NCBI GenBank assembly: GCA_944389105.1
Contig: CALXLD010000022.1
Span: 186,001-250,000, forward strand
DNA: 64,000 nt
From: an uncultured Spirochaetaceae bacterium
Lineage (GTDB): Bacteria > Spirochaetota > Spirochaetia > Sphaerochaetales > Sphaerochaetaceae
Direction of reading: 5' to 3'
This document shows positions 17,227 through 26,586 of the stretch, one piece after another. A model generated the notes under the pieces. It saw only the letters and a list, made by a program, of their open reading frames with translations. It was not told where the DNA came from and made no database searches. Within the stretch, counting starts at the first letter, position 1. The number at the start of each line of letters is the position of its first letter. Position numbers and translations under genes: made by a program.

Positions 17227-18813
17227 TCACTCACGAACCAGTCCGTCAGCTTCCATTGCCTCGATACCAGAAGCATTCCAGGCTTCTCCGCCAATCTTAT
17301 TGAACTGATCTATAAACGCAGCCCAGTTCTCCGGCGTAAGAGCCTTTGCTCCGGAAAGGAACTCTGCAAGACTCTGATCATAGAATCTCTGGACATCCGC
17401 ACTAGGTGTCGGCAGTGTGCTGGAACCAACAGCATTGGTCCACTTCATACCCTGCATTTCACGAAGAGCCTTAAGTGCAGACATCTCCTTGCCGGAAACT
17501 TCGCAGATATAGGTCGGATAGCGGGAAATGAGCTCGACATCGCCGTTATAGAATACGAGGTTTCTCAGCTGTGTATATACCTGTCCATCTGGACCTGTAA
17601 ATGCGTTATCTCCAAGATCTCCAGCTACAGGGATACCATCTTCATCAAATACATAGTTAACGCCTTCGACACCCCAGCCAAGGAGATAGTAACCTTCGTC
17701 GCTGCTCATCCATTCAAGAAGCTCACAGATCTTATCAAGCTTACCGGCATCTGCTGCTCTCTGGGAAACTGCATAGATTCTGTAGTTCATATCGTATGCA
17801 CCGATTGAAGCATGTCCGTCAGGACCTGTGATAGCATCAATTATAACCCATTCGCCATCTGGGAAGTTTGCATCGAACGGAGCATAGTTGGACTGTGCTG
17901 CATAAGCTGCATTCTGCTCATACATGACACCGAATCTTCCCTGTTTCCAAGCTGCTCTGAAATCATCTTTCTTATAGGAAAGCCAGTTCGGATCTATGAT
18001 GCCTTCATCACACATCTGCTTGAGATAAACCATGAAATCATAGAATTCCGGCTTATAAATACTCAGGCCCTGATTAGGAGCATCGAAGCACCAGAGGCCC
18101 TCAACACCGAAAGCACCCATGATAGGCCACAGACGAGATCCCGGATAACCCTTGAGGTTAGCATCTGTCTCAACGAAAGCACCATATCCATATGTATCAT
18201 TGAGACCGTTTCCATCTGGATCATCAAATGTGAAAGCCCTCATGACTTCAAGAAGCTCATCCGTTGTTGTAGGAATCTCAAGCCCGAGGTTATCAAGCCA
18301 GTCCTTTCTGATAAGAAGACCTTCGTTCCTGACTATAGCACCAGGAGAAGCAAAGCCATAGACATGTCCGTCTATTGTCGCATTCCTTATAGCATCAGCA
18401 TCGTAAATAAGAGCTGTACGGTTTGGCATCTTCTCAAAGCAGTCATCAACCTGTGCAACAAGACCCTGATTTACAAGGTTTACAAGAACAGGTCGTCTGA
18501 CCATGAAGATATCAGGAAGTGCATTTCCTGCACCTGTTGCCTGAATTCTCATATCCTGATCAGACTCGCTGGAAGGAAGCATGGAAAGCTTAAGATCGAT
18601 TCCGAGCTCATTGCGGATGATCTCATAGCCCACCCAGTCATCAGGAATCATTCCCGCTTCTGTAATAGCTGCACCAAACCAGAGTTCGATTGTAACTGGA
18701 TCCTCAGGAGTTCCAGCTGCCTGAGCCTTTGTCTCTCCGCTACCGCTTGCAAACATAGGGAGAACCATAAGAGCCATAAGAAGTATAGCGATAATGCGCT
18801 GATATTTCTTCAT
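17227..18813 (-). CDS. Extracellular solute-binding protein of an oligogalacturonide/rhamnogalacturonan ABC transporter (YtcQ/LplA-like)
   Basis: 528 residues, the size of the large LplA/YtcQ-type sugar-binding proteins. The signal sequence ends LPMFASGSGETKAQ with no lipobox cysteine. The mature part contains IELWFGAAI near the start, DPDGNGLNDTYGYG (a calcium-loop-like segment common in this family, about residue 197) and a W-rich C-terminal lobe. It captures oligosaccharides outside the membrane and delivers them to the two permeases encoded just upstream. The ATPase is not encoded here; MsmX-like shared ATPases serve such systems in other bacteria. Confidence 0.87.
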   Translation of the reverse strand: MKKYQRIIAILLMALMVLPMFASGSGETKAQAAGTPEDPVTIELWFGAAITEAGMIPDDWVGYEIIRNELGIDLKLSMLPSSESDQDMRIQATGAGNALPDIFMVRRPVLVNLVNQGLVAQVDDCFEKMPNRTALIYDADAIRNATIDGHVYGFASPGAIVRNEGLLIRKDWLDNLGLEIPTTTDELLEVMRAFTFDDPDGNGLNDTYGYGAFVETDANLKGYPGSRLWPIMGAFGVEGLWCFDAPNQGLSIYKPEFYDFMVYLKQMCDEGIIDPNWLSYKKDDFRAAWKQGRFGVMYEQNAAYAAQSNYAPFDANFPDGEWVIIDAITGPDGHASIGAYDMNYRIYAVSQRAADAGKLDKICELLEWMSSDEGYYLLGWGVEGVNYVFDEDGIPVAGDLGDNAFTGPDGQVYTQLRNLVFYNGDVELISRYPTYICEVSGKEMSALKALREMQGMKWTNAVGSSTLPTPSADVQRFYDQSLAEFLSGAKALTPENWAAFIDQFNKIGGEAWNASGIEAMEADGLVRE

Positions 18814-18840
18814 ATTTCCTCCTTTTATCTTTCTCCTGGA

Positions 18841-19785
18841 TCAGCCTTTGACAGAACCAAGAAGAGTACCCTTAGTGAAATATTTCTGAATGAACGGATA
18901 TGCGATTACCATCGGTATAGCACTCATGAATACTGATGCAGCCTTAATGGCGTTGATAGGAGCATTCGCGAATGCTGTTACCTCAAGATTCTCATTCATT
19001 CCAGAACCTATAAGTATGTTCCTCAGAAGAATCGGAAGAGGATTCAGATAGCTGTCATTGAGATAAAGCATCGCATTGAAGAAATCATTCCAGAACGCAA
19101 CCCCGTAATACAGCCCGATTGTCATTACAATGGCCTTTGAAAGAGGAAGGACGATTCTGAAAAGCACCTGCATCTCAGAGCAGCCATCGATTCTTGCAGA
19201 TTCCTTGAGTTCTCCGGGGATGCCGACAAAGAACTGCCTCATGATAATGCAGTTGTATGTTGAGATCGCACCTGGAAGGAATACAGCAGGAAGATGATTG
19301 ATCAACCCGATATCCCTGACAAGAAGATAGGCCGGAATCATTCCAACATTAAAAACATAAGGAATGATAACTATCATATTTATTATTTTCCTGCCTGGAA
19401 GAGACTGGACTGACAGCACATATGCCATAGGGATAGTAAGCACAAGCGCACATACGACACCTCCGACAAGAATCTTGAAGCTGTTCATGAAAGCCATCAG
19501 GAAGCCATTGTTTCCAAGCAGAGCTTCATACGCTGCTGTTGACCACTTCCATGGAGACAGGAACATTCCATCGAGGTTTGATCCTATGAAATCAACAGGG
19601 CGGAAAGAAAGCGTAATCGTTGACCAGAGAGGAAGGATAATAGCTATAAGGATGATCACCATGAATATATCAACGACAATGTTGAATGTATGATCAGCTC
19701 TTGTGAGTTTTACCTTCTTATTCTGCATCTGTGGCTTAAGATGCTGTTTTCTGTTTTTCATCCCATCCTCCTCAGAATAATGCAC
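18841..19785 (-). CDS. Carbohydrate ABC transporter permease, LplC/YtcP-like
   Basis: 314 residues with six predicted membrane segments. The permease EAA-type loop reads ELKESARIDGCSEMQVLFRIVLPLS (around residues 196-220) with the conserved A-x-x-DG. A typical N-terminus for the family is DHTFNIVVDIFMVIILIAIILPLW. The gene overlaps the upstream permease by 14 bp and is followed 27 bp later by the binding protein gene. Confidence 0.9.
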   Translation of the reverse strand: MHYSEEDGMKNRKQHLKPQMQNKKVKLTRADHTFNIVVDIFMVIILIAIILPLWSTITLSFRPVDFIGSNLDGMFLSPWKWSTAAYEALLGNNGFLMAFMNSFKILVGGVVCALVLTIPMAYVLSVQSLPGRKIINMIVIIPYVFNVGMIPAYLLVRDIGLINHLPAVFLPGAISTYNCIIMRQFFVGIPGELKESARIDGCSEMQVLFRIVLPLSKAIVMTIGLYYGVAFWNDFFNAMLYLNDSYLNPLPILLRNILIGSGMNENLEVTAFANAPINAIKAASVFMSAIPMVIAYPFIQKYFTKGTLLGSVKG

Positions 19786-20722
19786 TGTCTGTCGCCTTCT
19801 TCGAAATCCAGTTAGCGAAGAGGACGAGAATCATACCGAAAACTCCCTTGAAAAGTCCGACAGCTGTAGCAAGACCGAACTTGAACTCAAGAAGTCCCTG
19901 ACGATAAACCCAGGTATCGATAATATCTGCAACGGAATAGACCTGAGGCGAATAAAGCATGAAGATCTGGTTGAATCCCGCATCGAGGATGGTTCCAAGC
20001 TTGAGTATAAGAACCGTGACGATGACAGGAAGAATAGATGGAAGCGTAATATAGCGGACACGCTGCCAGCTGCTTGCCCCTTCGACCATAGCAGCTTCGA
20101 AAAGAGACACGTCAATGCCCATCAGAGCTGCAATGAAGATGATTGCTGACCAGCCCATCTCCTTCCATGCATCTGAGAAAAGAACTACCCATGGAAAAGC
20201 CTTCGTATTCGAAAGAAAGTCTATTGGATGTCCCCCGAAGACCTGGATTATATCATTGAAGACACCATCACCAGGAGCAAGGAGAGTAAGAAGGATTCCA
20301 TACATGATAACCCATGAAAGGAAGTGAGGCAGATATGCCAAAGTCTGTACAACCTTTCTGAGAACTGGTCTGGTACATTCGTATATTGCTATTGCAAGGA
20401 TAATCGACAGCGGAAGGGATATCAGCAGTTTTCCGACAGAATACATAACAGTATTCCTGAGAAGGGACCAGAAATAGAAAGAATTAAAGAATTCCCTGAA
20501 GTTCTCAAGCCCGATCCATGGAGAACCGACAACACCCTGTACAGCTTTGAAATCCCTGAATGCAATCTGAGCATTCCAGATAGGTATATACTTGAAAATG
20601 ATATAATAAACTAGCGGAAGCAGAGCAAGCAGGTATACTGAACGATGTCTGATTATCTCACGGCAGAGCTTACTCCTCTGCTTTTTTGTTTCGGCAACAG
20701 CTGTCGCCTGGTTTTTCTTCAT
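19772..20722 (-). CDS. Carbohydrate ABC transporter permease, LplB/YteP-like
   Basis: 316 residues, six membrane segments. The cytoplasmic coupling loop is EAAMVEGASSWQRVRYITLPSI, with A-x-x-EGAS in place of DGA. The N-terminal segment CREIIRHRSVYLLALLPLVY and IWNAQIAFRDF match LplB/YteP. It is the first gene of the transporter operon and lies 87 bp after the stop of the large AraC-type regulator on the same strand, so the regulator probably controls it. Confidence 0.9.
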   Translation of the reverse strand: MKKNQATAVAETKKQRSKLCREIIRHRSVYLLALLPLVYYIIFKYIPIWNAQIAFRDFKAVQGVVGSPWIGLENFREFFNSFYFWSLLRNTVMYSVGKLLISLPLSIILAIAIYECTRPVLRKVVQTLAYLPHFLSWVIMYGILLTLLAPGDGVFNDIIQVFGGHPIDFLSNTKAFPWVVLFSDAWKEMGWSAIIFIAALMGIDVSLFEAAMVEGASSWQRVRYITLPSILPVIVTVLILKLGTILDAGFNQIFMLYSPQVYSVADIIDTWVYRQGLLEFKFGLATAVGLFKGVFGMILVLFANWISKKATDSALF

Positions 20723-20809
20723 AAATCTGTCTACCTCTTATTTTCGAGTTTATGGGTAGAAATCAAGAAAATCCAAACCATTCATTGTACAATACAGACT
20801 TCAAATATA

Positions 20810-23800
20810 TTAGTTCCTCTGTCTATACTGACTCGGGCTGCAGCCTTTTACCCTCCTGAAAACCCTGCAGAAATATGCCTGATCCTGGAAGCCGGAAGCT
20901 ATTGCGATCTCGCTCAGAGGAGCCCCGCTCGAAAGAAGAAGTTCCGAAGCAGCCCCTACTCTGCACCTAGTAAGATAATCCCAGGGTGAGATACCCATCT
21001 CGCGGCGGAATATCCTTGTAAGGTAATCCTCGCTTATATTAACACTCTCGGCCAGCTGCCATCTTGATATCTGATGCGAAAGATGCCGGTTAAGGAATGC
21101 AATAGCGCGTTTGACAAGAGCACCTGTAAGAGGGGGCAGCAGCTCTCCTCCCCCGAGCACGGAAACAAGGCGGGCTATGAAATCAGGAGAATCGAGAATC
21201 GATGAATTCGCAATAAGGACATTAGGGGAATCTGCTATAGCTTCTATTTCCTTTTCCGTGAAGATATCCTTGACGACAAGAACAAGAACTGATGAAAACC
21301 GCTTTGAATGCCTCAGAGCAGACAGCAGTCCTGTATCACAGCAGCTTAGGACAACAAGGCGAGGCTTCCCTCCCTTACCTGCCAGAATCTCACTTTCCGA
21401 AAGGCCGTCTTCAACACGGCCGAAATCAGAAAGGATTCTCTCAAGCTGTGGAAGATGCGGCATAAGGAGTATCACGGAGTCTTCCGTATCAGCTCTATCG
21501 CACTCAAGAGCAACGGAAAGGGACACGGCCCTGTCTTCGATTCCGAATGCAATAAAAGGAATCGTCCTTGAAAAACGATGACTCCGGAGGAGACGGAGAA
21601 CAGCAGCTCCGCTTTTTGTTCCGCTTGACTTTCTCCAGGCAATGGCAGAAGGCCGAGGATCCATTTTATACAGCTCAGGAGCATCGTCTTCGTCCATGCA
21701 TACAACCTTAAGATCGGAAATTGCCTCCGGGATCTCCTCTCCGCCTGAAAGCCATACGACAGGCCCATTGCCTGAAGAAGCGGCAGGATGGCCTGAAAGC
21801 GTTGGATAAGGAAGGGAAAGGATAGAGAACTCCCCATCAATCTTCAGCTCTCCGGAATGAAGAACTGCAATTTTTGCTGCAAGCTGCATCGCCTGTTCAG
21901 ACGAAGGACCACCTTTTACTGAAAGAAGAACGGATGATGGCCTGAGTTCTATCTTTACTGAAGGATTTGTATCAGAAATAAGGGAAACAAGCTGCATTAT
22001 AAGCTCGGCATCCATCTCTATCGAAGGAAGATCATCAGGGCATGCAACTGACGCATTCAGGTTTCTCTTCAGCATGGAAACAAAGCCAGAGAGCGGAACA
22101 AGTGCTTTTTCCATATCAAGCTCACCGAACTCCGCAAGAGAAAGCGAAAGCATATGCTCTGCCCTTCTCACCTCTTCAGACATCCTGCTTCTTGGTATAG
22201 CACCGCTATTTGCAAGCATCCTGTGCATCGCAGAAAGAGGTCCCCTGAGAGCCTCTGAGACGCTTGCATAGAATTCCCCTGCTTTTCTTTCACCCTCCTC
22301 TGCTGCCTCCGCTGCTTTCTGTGCAACCTCTGTAAGACTTATCCCTTTTATAGCAGAGGAAAGGGATGCCCTTATATCCTCAAGGATATAACCCTCGCAC
22401 CATCTGGCAGCAACGAGAATATACCCAAGCTCCTGTTTATCGTAGAAAAGAGGCTCAACGATGAATGTTCCTTTATCTGTAAAGGATGAAAGCATTTCCG
22501 GGACGAGCATTCTTCTCGGGAATCTCACGCTCTCCGAGAAAAGCTTATCTCCGGAAAACCCTCCAAGCATCCTCGTATACTGAAAATCCTCATAAAGCAT
22601 CAGAAGCGCTCCCGTGATCCCAAGGGAAGGAAAGACAGTATGCATGATCAGCGGAAGAGTCGAGTATGACCTTGTTGCTAGAAGCTCTGTCTTGAATGAA
22701 TCAAGAATCCTCGACACCTCCCCAAGCCTCTGCTGTTCTCTTGCGTAGAGCTTTCTGCTTTCATGGACTATCCTGGAAAGAAGATAGTCCCTCTTTCCTT
22801 CTGCTTTCTCGGTCTCTCCAAGAATCTTCTCACACCATGTGACAGCCTCAAGGATCACGTTGGCATCTGCACCGCTGTCAAAATACCTCGAAACAGAACG
22901 GGAAATCTCCTTTCCATCATCATTCTCAGAAGAATAGAGGAAGGAAAGGATATCAAATAACGCAGAGCTTGCTTCCTCATCTCCCGTGCACTCCCTTATG
23001 AAAGTTTTCAGGGAAGCAATGTCCTTTATCTTCTCTCCTGCTTTCTCGATACCGCCAAGACTATCACTGCAGCCACAGGAGCGCCTTATTATGAAAGTTG
23101 CGGGAAGAAGAACCGAGAGGTTCTCATCTCCATTTCCTTCCTCGAGTTCCCCGAGAAGAGAATATGAAGCAGCAAGTATTTCCTTTATAGGCATCCTTAC
23201 GGTCGTCAGCTCAACATCAAGAAGCTGATTTTCCTCATTATCATTGAATCCGGAGATTCCTATATCCTCCGGTATTGATATCCCTGCTTTTCTGAAGACA
23301 GGCTCTGCCCCAAGGATAAGAAGGTCGGAGGCAGCTACGACTGCAGAGAAATCCTTTCCCGCCTTAAGCTTTCTTTCCTCAAGCAGCTCCCTTGCCGCCA
23401 TCGCACCCTCTCCCCATGGACGAGGGGAAGTAATAAGTCTTTCATCTGCCTCAAGCTCAGAATCCTTCAGGGCATCAAGATATGCTCTGTATCTTGCCTC
23501 TGCGCTTCTATGGCTCACAGGCCCTCTGATGAATGCAATCTTCTCTGCCCCATGCTCGTCGATAAAATGCTTTACGGCGCTATAAGTACCTGTATAAGCA
23601 TCAAAGTCCACTGAAGAGATACCAGGAATTGTCATGCACATTGAGACAACCGGAAGATGATCGGCAATCCCCTTTACGAAAGAAATGACATTATCCAAGC
23701 CTTCCGTACCGGTAAGGGAGGAAGACCAGATCAGGGCACCATCAATCGAGGAGCTGTCAACAAGGTCATAGATACTGTTCCTGAGATACTCGCTTGAACC

Positions 23801-23941
23801 AAGAAACCCCAGTCTTCCGCCAGGGAAGATGATCAGGGAATCATCCGGATGCTCCTTAGCGAGAACTGCTGCATATCTCCACATGGCCCTGCTTGCTCCC
23901 TGATAGACATTCGCAAGCATAAGTCCCGTCTTTCTACCCAT
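20810..23941 (-). CDS. Large sensor-regulator: LacI-type ligand-binding domain, GAF/kinase-like middle, receiver-like region, AraC DNA-binding domain
   Basis: 1043 residues. Residues 1 to about 290 look like a LacI/GalR-type periplasmic-binding fold without its helix-turn-helix, closing with IIRRSCGCSD, a motif also seen in related sensor proteins. The middle (about 400-560) is GAF-like, 560-720 resembles a degenerate histidine kinase core without a clear phosphorylated histidine, and 740-900 is receiver-like. The last 100 residues are an AraC domain (SVNISEDYLTRIFRREMGIS and IASGFQDQAYFCRVFRR). It is cytoplasmic, with no membrane segment seen. It lies upstream of the YteP-type operon and divergent from the uronate operon, so regulation of pectin use is inferred. 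Confidence 0.82.
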   Translation of the reverse strand: MGRKTGLMLANVYQGASRAMWRYAAVLAKEHPDDSLIIFPGGRLGFLGSSEYLRNSIYDLVDSSSIDGALIWSSSLTGTEGLDNVISFVKGIADHLPVVSMCMTIPGISSVDFDAYTGTYSAVKHFIDEHGAEKIAFIRGPVSHRSAEARYRAYLDALKDSELEADERLITSPRPWGEGAMAARELLEERKLKAGKDFSAVVAASDLLILGAEPVFRKAGISIPEDIGISGFNDNEENQLLDVELTTVRMPIKEILAASYSLLGELEEGNGDENLSVLLPATFIIRRSCGCSDSLGGIEKAGEKIKDIASLKTFIRECTGDEEASSALFDILSFLYSSENDDGKEISRSVSRYFDSGADANVILEAVTWCEKILGETEKAEGKRDYLLSRIVHESRKLYAREQQRLGEVSRILDSFKTELLATRSYSTLPLIMHTVFPSLGITGALLMLYEDFQYTRMLGGFSGDKLFSESVRFPRRMLVPEMLSSFTDKGTFIVEPLFYDKQELGYILVAARWCEGYILEDIRASLSSAIKGISLTEVAQKAAEAAEEGERKAGEFYASVSEALRGPLSAMHRMLANSGAIPRSRMSEEVRRAEHMLSLSLAEFGELDMEKALVPLSGFVSMLKRNLNASVACPDDLPSIEMDAELIMQLVSLISDTNPSVKIELRPSSVLLSVKGGPSSEQAMQLAAKIAVLHSGELKIDGEFSILSLPYPTLSGHPAASSGNGPVVWLSGGEEIPEAISDLKVVCMDEDDAPELYKMDPRPSAIAWRKSSGTKSGAAVLRLLRSHRFSRTIPFIAFGIEDRAVSLSVALECDRADTEDSVILLMPHLPQLERILSDFGRVEDGLSESEILAGKGGKPRLVVLSCCDTGLLSALRHSKRFSSVLVLVVKDIFTEKEIEAIADSPNVLIANSSILDSPDFIARLVSVLGGGELLPPLTGALVKRAIAFLNRHLSHQISRWQLAESVNISEDYLTRIFRREMGISPWDYLTRCRVGAASELLLSSGAPLSEIAIASGFQDQAYFCRVFRRVKGCSPSQYRQRN

Positions 23942-24063
23942 AGACAGATGATATCACAGCTAGCGGATTCGATTCTAAATCTTTTGGCACATAATCCAGT
24001 GCATGTGATTTCACTATGTGAATTTCAGATTCCATTTTCATGGCTTGCTGCTCGTCATTGTAT

Positions 24064-24091
24064 TTGACATATCCACAATAACGTATAAACT
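24064..24091 (+). promoter_or_regulatory. Candidate promoter of the uronate operon
   Basis: TTGACA at 24064-24069 is followed after 16 bp by TAAACT (24086-24091). The transporter ATG at 24098 is then almost at the transcript start, so either the message is nearly leaderless or a later start codon is used. Confidence 0.45.
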
Positions 24092-24104
24092 GAAACTATG
24101 TTCC
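24092..24104. promoter_or_regulatory. Imperfect KdgR-type operator
   Basis: GAAACTATGTTCC matches the palindrome GGAAC-N3-GTTCC found at the kdgK/eda and kduD loci except for one base, and directly follows the candidate -10 of the uronate operon, where a repressor would block transcription. Confidence 0.4.
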
Positions 24105-25117
24105 GATTTCAGGATGCAGAAGCTGTTTTAATAAGAACAAACCGTTATTTTGAACGCTTCATGCCAGTACTGACTCCATCAGGGGTTATCATTGGCCTCC
24201 TGTTCTCATCCATATTCATCCCACTCAGGCCAATGGTTACATGGCTCTTCGCATTTCTGACATTCGTGAATGGAATGGGCGTTTCGATAAAAGATTTCGG
24301 CACTGTGGTAAGACGTCCGAAACCAATACTGCTGTTCATGCTGCTTTCATACATTGCCATTCCGGGAATTACAGCAATAGCCTCTTATGCTTTCTTCTCT
24401 GAAAGCCCCTCGATAATCCTGGGCTTCGTCCTGCTGTATTCAATACCAACAGCTGTTGCAGCATGTGTCTGGTCCGGCATGTACGATGGGAACGGAGCAT
24501 TATCACTGACTCTGCTGATTATCGGGACACTGCTCGCGCCTATTTCGACGCCCTTAACAGTAAAGCTGCTTGGTGCAGGGGATATCGCAATAGATACAAA
24601 CGGCATGATGCTCTCCCTCCTTGAAATGGTAGTCATTCCATCTGTCATCGGAATGGCAGTGAACTTCCTTTCAAAAGGAAAATGCACAAAGCACGTCTCC
24701 CCCTCACTGAAGCCTTTTACGAAGATAGCATTGCTCTTTGTCATAGTAATCAATACAAGCCAGATTGCTTCATACATCATAGATAATGCGGCAATTGATT
24801 ATTTATCGCCTTTTGCCATGGCGCTTATATTCACAATACTGGGCTTTGGATTATCATATGCAGTAAGTAGGCTTTTTCATCTTACAAGGGAGGATTCTGT
24901 ATCTGTAGTCTTTGCATCTGGGATGAGAAACATATCTGCGGCAATGGTGATCGCAATAAGCTTCTTCCCTCCAGAAGCAGTAATACCTGTTATCTCTGGA
25001 ATAGTCTTCCAGCAGTCGGCAGCAGCTATTTCATCGCATTTTCTCTTCGGCATCAGGCCGAAGAATGATATAAGATTTTATACGGAAAGGAGAGCTATAC
25101 ATGAAGAATGTCAGTGA
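24098..25117 (+). CDS. SBF/bile acid:sodium symporter-family transporter
   Basis: 339 residues with about nine to ten hydrophobic membrane segments. The helix-breaking regions FVNGMGVSIKDF, PTAVAACVWSGMYDGNGALSLTL and SVVFASGMRNISAAMVIA match the two crossing motifs of SBF-like (BASS) sodium symporters. In this position, first in an operon of uronate catabolic genes, import of a uronate or keto-deoxy acid is a reasonable inference, but not shown by sequence. The 3' end overlaps uxaB by 17 bp. The start is uncertain because no ribosome site precedes the ATG. Confidence 0.8.
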   Translation: MFRFQDAEAVLIRTNRYFERFMPVLTPSGVIIGLLFSSIFIPLRPMVTWLFAFLTFVNGMGVSIKDFGTVVRRPKPILLFMLLSYIAIPGITAIASYAFFSESPSIILGFVLLYSIPTAVAACVWSGMYDGNGALSLTLLIIGTLLAPISTPLTVKLLGAGDIAIDTNGMMLSLLEMVVIPSVIGMAVNFLSKGKCTKHVSPSLKPFTKIALLFVIVINTSQIASYIIDNAAIDYLSPFAMALIFTILGFGLSYAVSRLFHLTREDSVSVVFASGMRNISAAMVIAISFFPPEAVIPVISGIVFQQSAAAISSHFLFGIRPKNDIRFYTERRAIHEECQ

Positions 25118-26579
25118 AACAGTCAGCAAGAAAGAGCGTCCTGTAAGGATACTCCAGTTCGGAGAAGGAAATTTCCTTCGCGCGTTCGTTGATTGGATTG
25201 TCGATCTTCTAAACGAGAAGGGAGATTTCAACGGAGACGTCATGATGGTCCAGCCTCTTAAGGTTGGAATGGGAGAGATGATCAACAGCCAGAATGGTGT
25301 ATACACAACTGTTCTTCGCGGAGTCCAGAACGGGAAACCAGTCGAGGAGTTCAGGAAGATCACAAGCGTAAAAGGCTGCATCAATCCGTACACAGAGTAT
25401 GACGAATACATGAAGCAGGCAGAGAATCCTGACCTGAGATTCATCATCTCAAACACAACTGAAGCTGGCATTGCATACCATGAGGGAGATAAGCTCGAAG
25501 ACAAGCCGCAGGTTTCCTATCCAGGAAAGGTCTGTGCATTCCTTTATCACAGATTCAGGACTTTCGGAGGAGCTCAGGACAAAGGTATCATCGCAATACC
25601 TTGCGAGCTGATTGACAAGAATGGAGACAACCTCAAGAGAATCGTCAAGCAGTATGCCGAAGAATGGGGACTCGAAAAGGAATTCATCCAGTGGCTTGAT
25701 ACAGCCTGTGATTTCTGCAACAGCCTTGTAGACAGAATCGTTCCGGGCTATCCAAGGGCAGAGGCGGATTCAATCTGCGAGAAGCTTGGCTATAAGGATA
25801 ATCTCCTCGACAGCGCAGAGATATTCCTTCTCTGGGTAATCGAATGCCATGGAAAGACACATGAGGATGAATTCCCGACAGAGAAAGCCGGAGTGAATGT
25901 AATCTGGACAGATGACATGTCATTCTATCGCACAAGAAAAGTAAGGATCCTCAATGGAACCCATACGATGATGGTTCTTGCAGCTTATCAGACAGGACTG
26001 AACACTGTTGAGGAATGTATCAAGAGCCCTCTTGTTTTCCCAATGGCAAAGAGAGGTCTTTTTGAGGAAATCATCCCATCAATGGACGGAGACAAGAAGC
26101 AGCTTGAAGAATACGCAGCAGATGTTCTGGAACGCTTTGCGAATCCGTACATCGTCCACCTTCTCCTTTCTATCTCACTCAACAGCGTATCAAAGTTCAA
26201 GACAAGAGATCTCCCATCGCTTCTTGGATACTACAAGAAAGAAGGAAAGCTTCCTGATGTACTTTCATTCTCACTTGCAGCTCTCATTTCTTTCTACGAA
26301 GGAACAGAGTATGAGGGAACAGCTCTCAAGGGTTCAAGAAATGGTGAGAAATATCTTATCCAGGACAGCCCAGAGGTTCTCGAGAAATTCCAGAAGCTGT
26401 ATAGCGAAAACTATGTATCAGTCCCGGACAAGGCAACAGCTCTTTCAAAGAACGTGCTTTCGGATGCCACATGGTGGGGAGAAGACCTCACAGCTGTTCC
26501 GGGCCTTGAGGAAAAGATCAAGGGCTATCTTGAAAGCATCTGGACAGACGGCATGACAAAAGCTATTGAGAAAATCTGA
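25101..26579 (+). CDS. uxaB: Tagaturonate reductase (altronate oxidoreductase)
   Basis: 492 residues, a mannitol dehydrogenase-family enzyme. The nucleotide-binding start RILQFGEGNFLRAFVDWIVD and VVQP-like MMVQPLKVGMGEMI are the UxaB pattern, with FRKITSVKGCINPY, and KVRILNGTHTMMV in the catalytic region. It reduces D-tagaturonate to D-altronate with NADH, the second step of galacturonate breakdown. GGAGAG lies upstream of the ATG. It is followed by uxaA with 7 bp between stop and start. Confidence 0.93.
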   Translation: MKNVSETVSKKERPVRILQFGEGNFLRAFVDWIVDLLNEKGDFNGDVMMVQPLKVGMGEMINSQNGVYTTVLRGVQNGKPVEEFRKITSVKGCINPYTEYDEYMKQAENPDLRFIISNTTEAGIAYHEGDKLEDKPQVSYPGKVCAFLYHRFRTFGGAQDKGIIAIPCELIDKNGDNLKRIVKQYAEEWGLEKEFIQWLDTACDFCNSLVDRIVPGYPRAEADSICEKLGYKDNLLDSAEIFLLWVIECHGKTHEDEFPTEKAGVNVIWTDDMSFYRTRKVRILNGTHTMMVLAAYQTGLNTVEECIKSPLVFPMAKRGLFEEIIPSMDGDKKQLEEYAADVLERFANPYIVHLLLSISLNSVSKFKTRDLPSLLGYYKKEGKLPDVLSFSLAALISFYEGTEYEGTALKGSRNGEKYLIQDSPEVLEKFQKLYSENYVSVPDKATALSKNVLSDATWWGEDLTAVPGLEEKIKGYLESIWTDGMTKAIEKI

Positions 26580-26586
26580 GGAGAAA

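Noticed and set aside
17812..18936. A 374-codon open frame on the plus strand inside the YtcQ-like binding protein gene
   Set aside because: It is antisense to a clear binding protein gene with signal peptide and operon context, and it has no recognisable motif or ribosome site. It is a shadow frame caused by codon bias.
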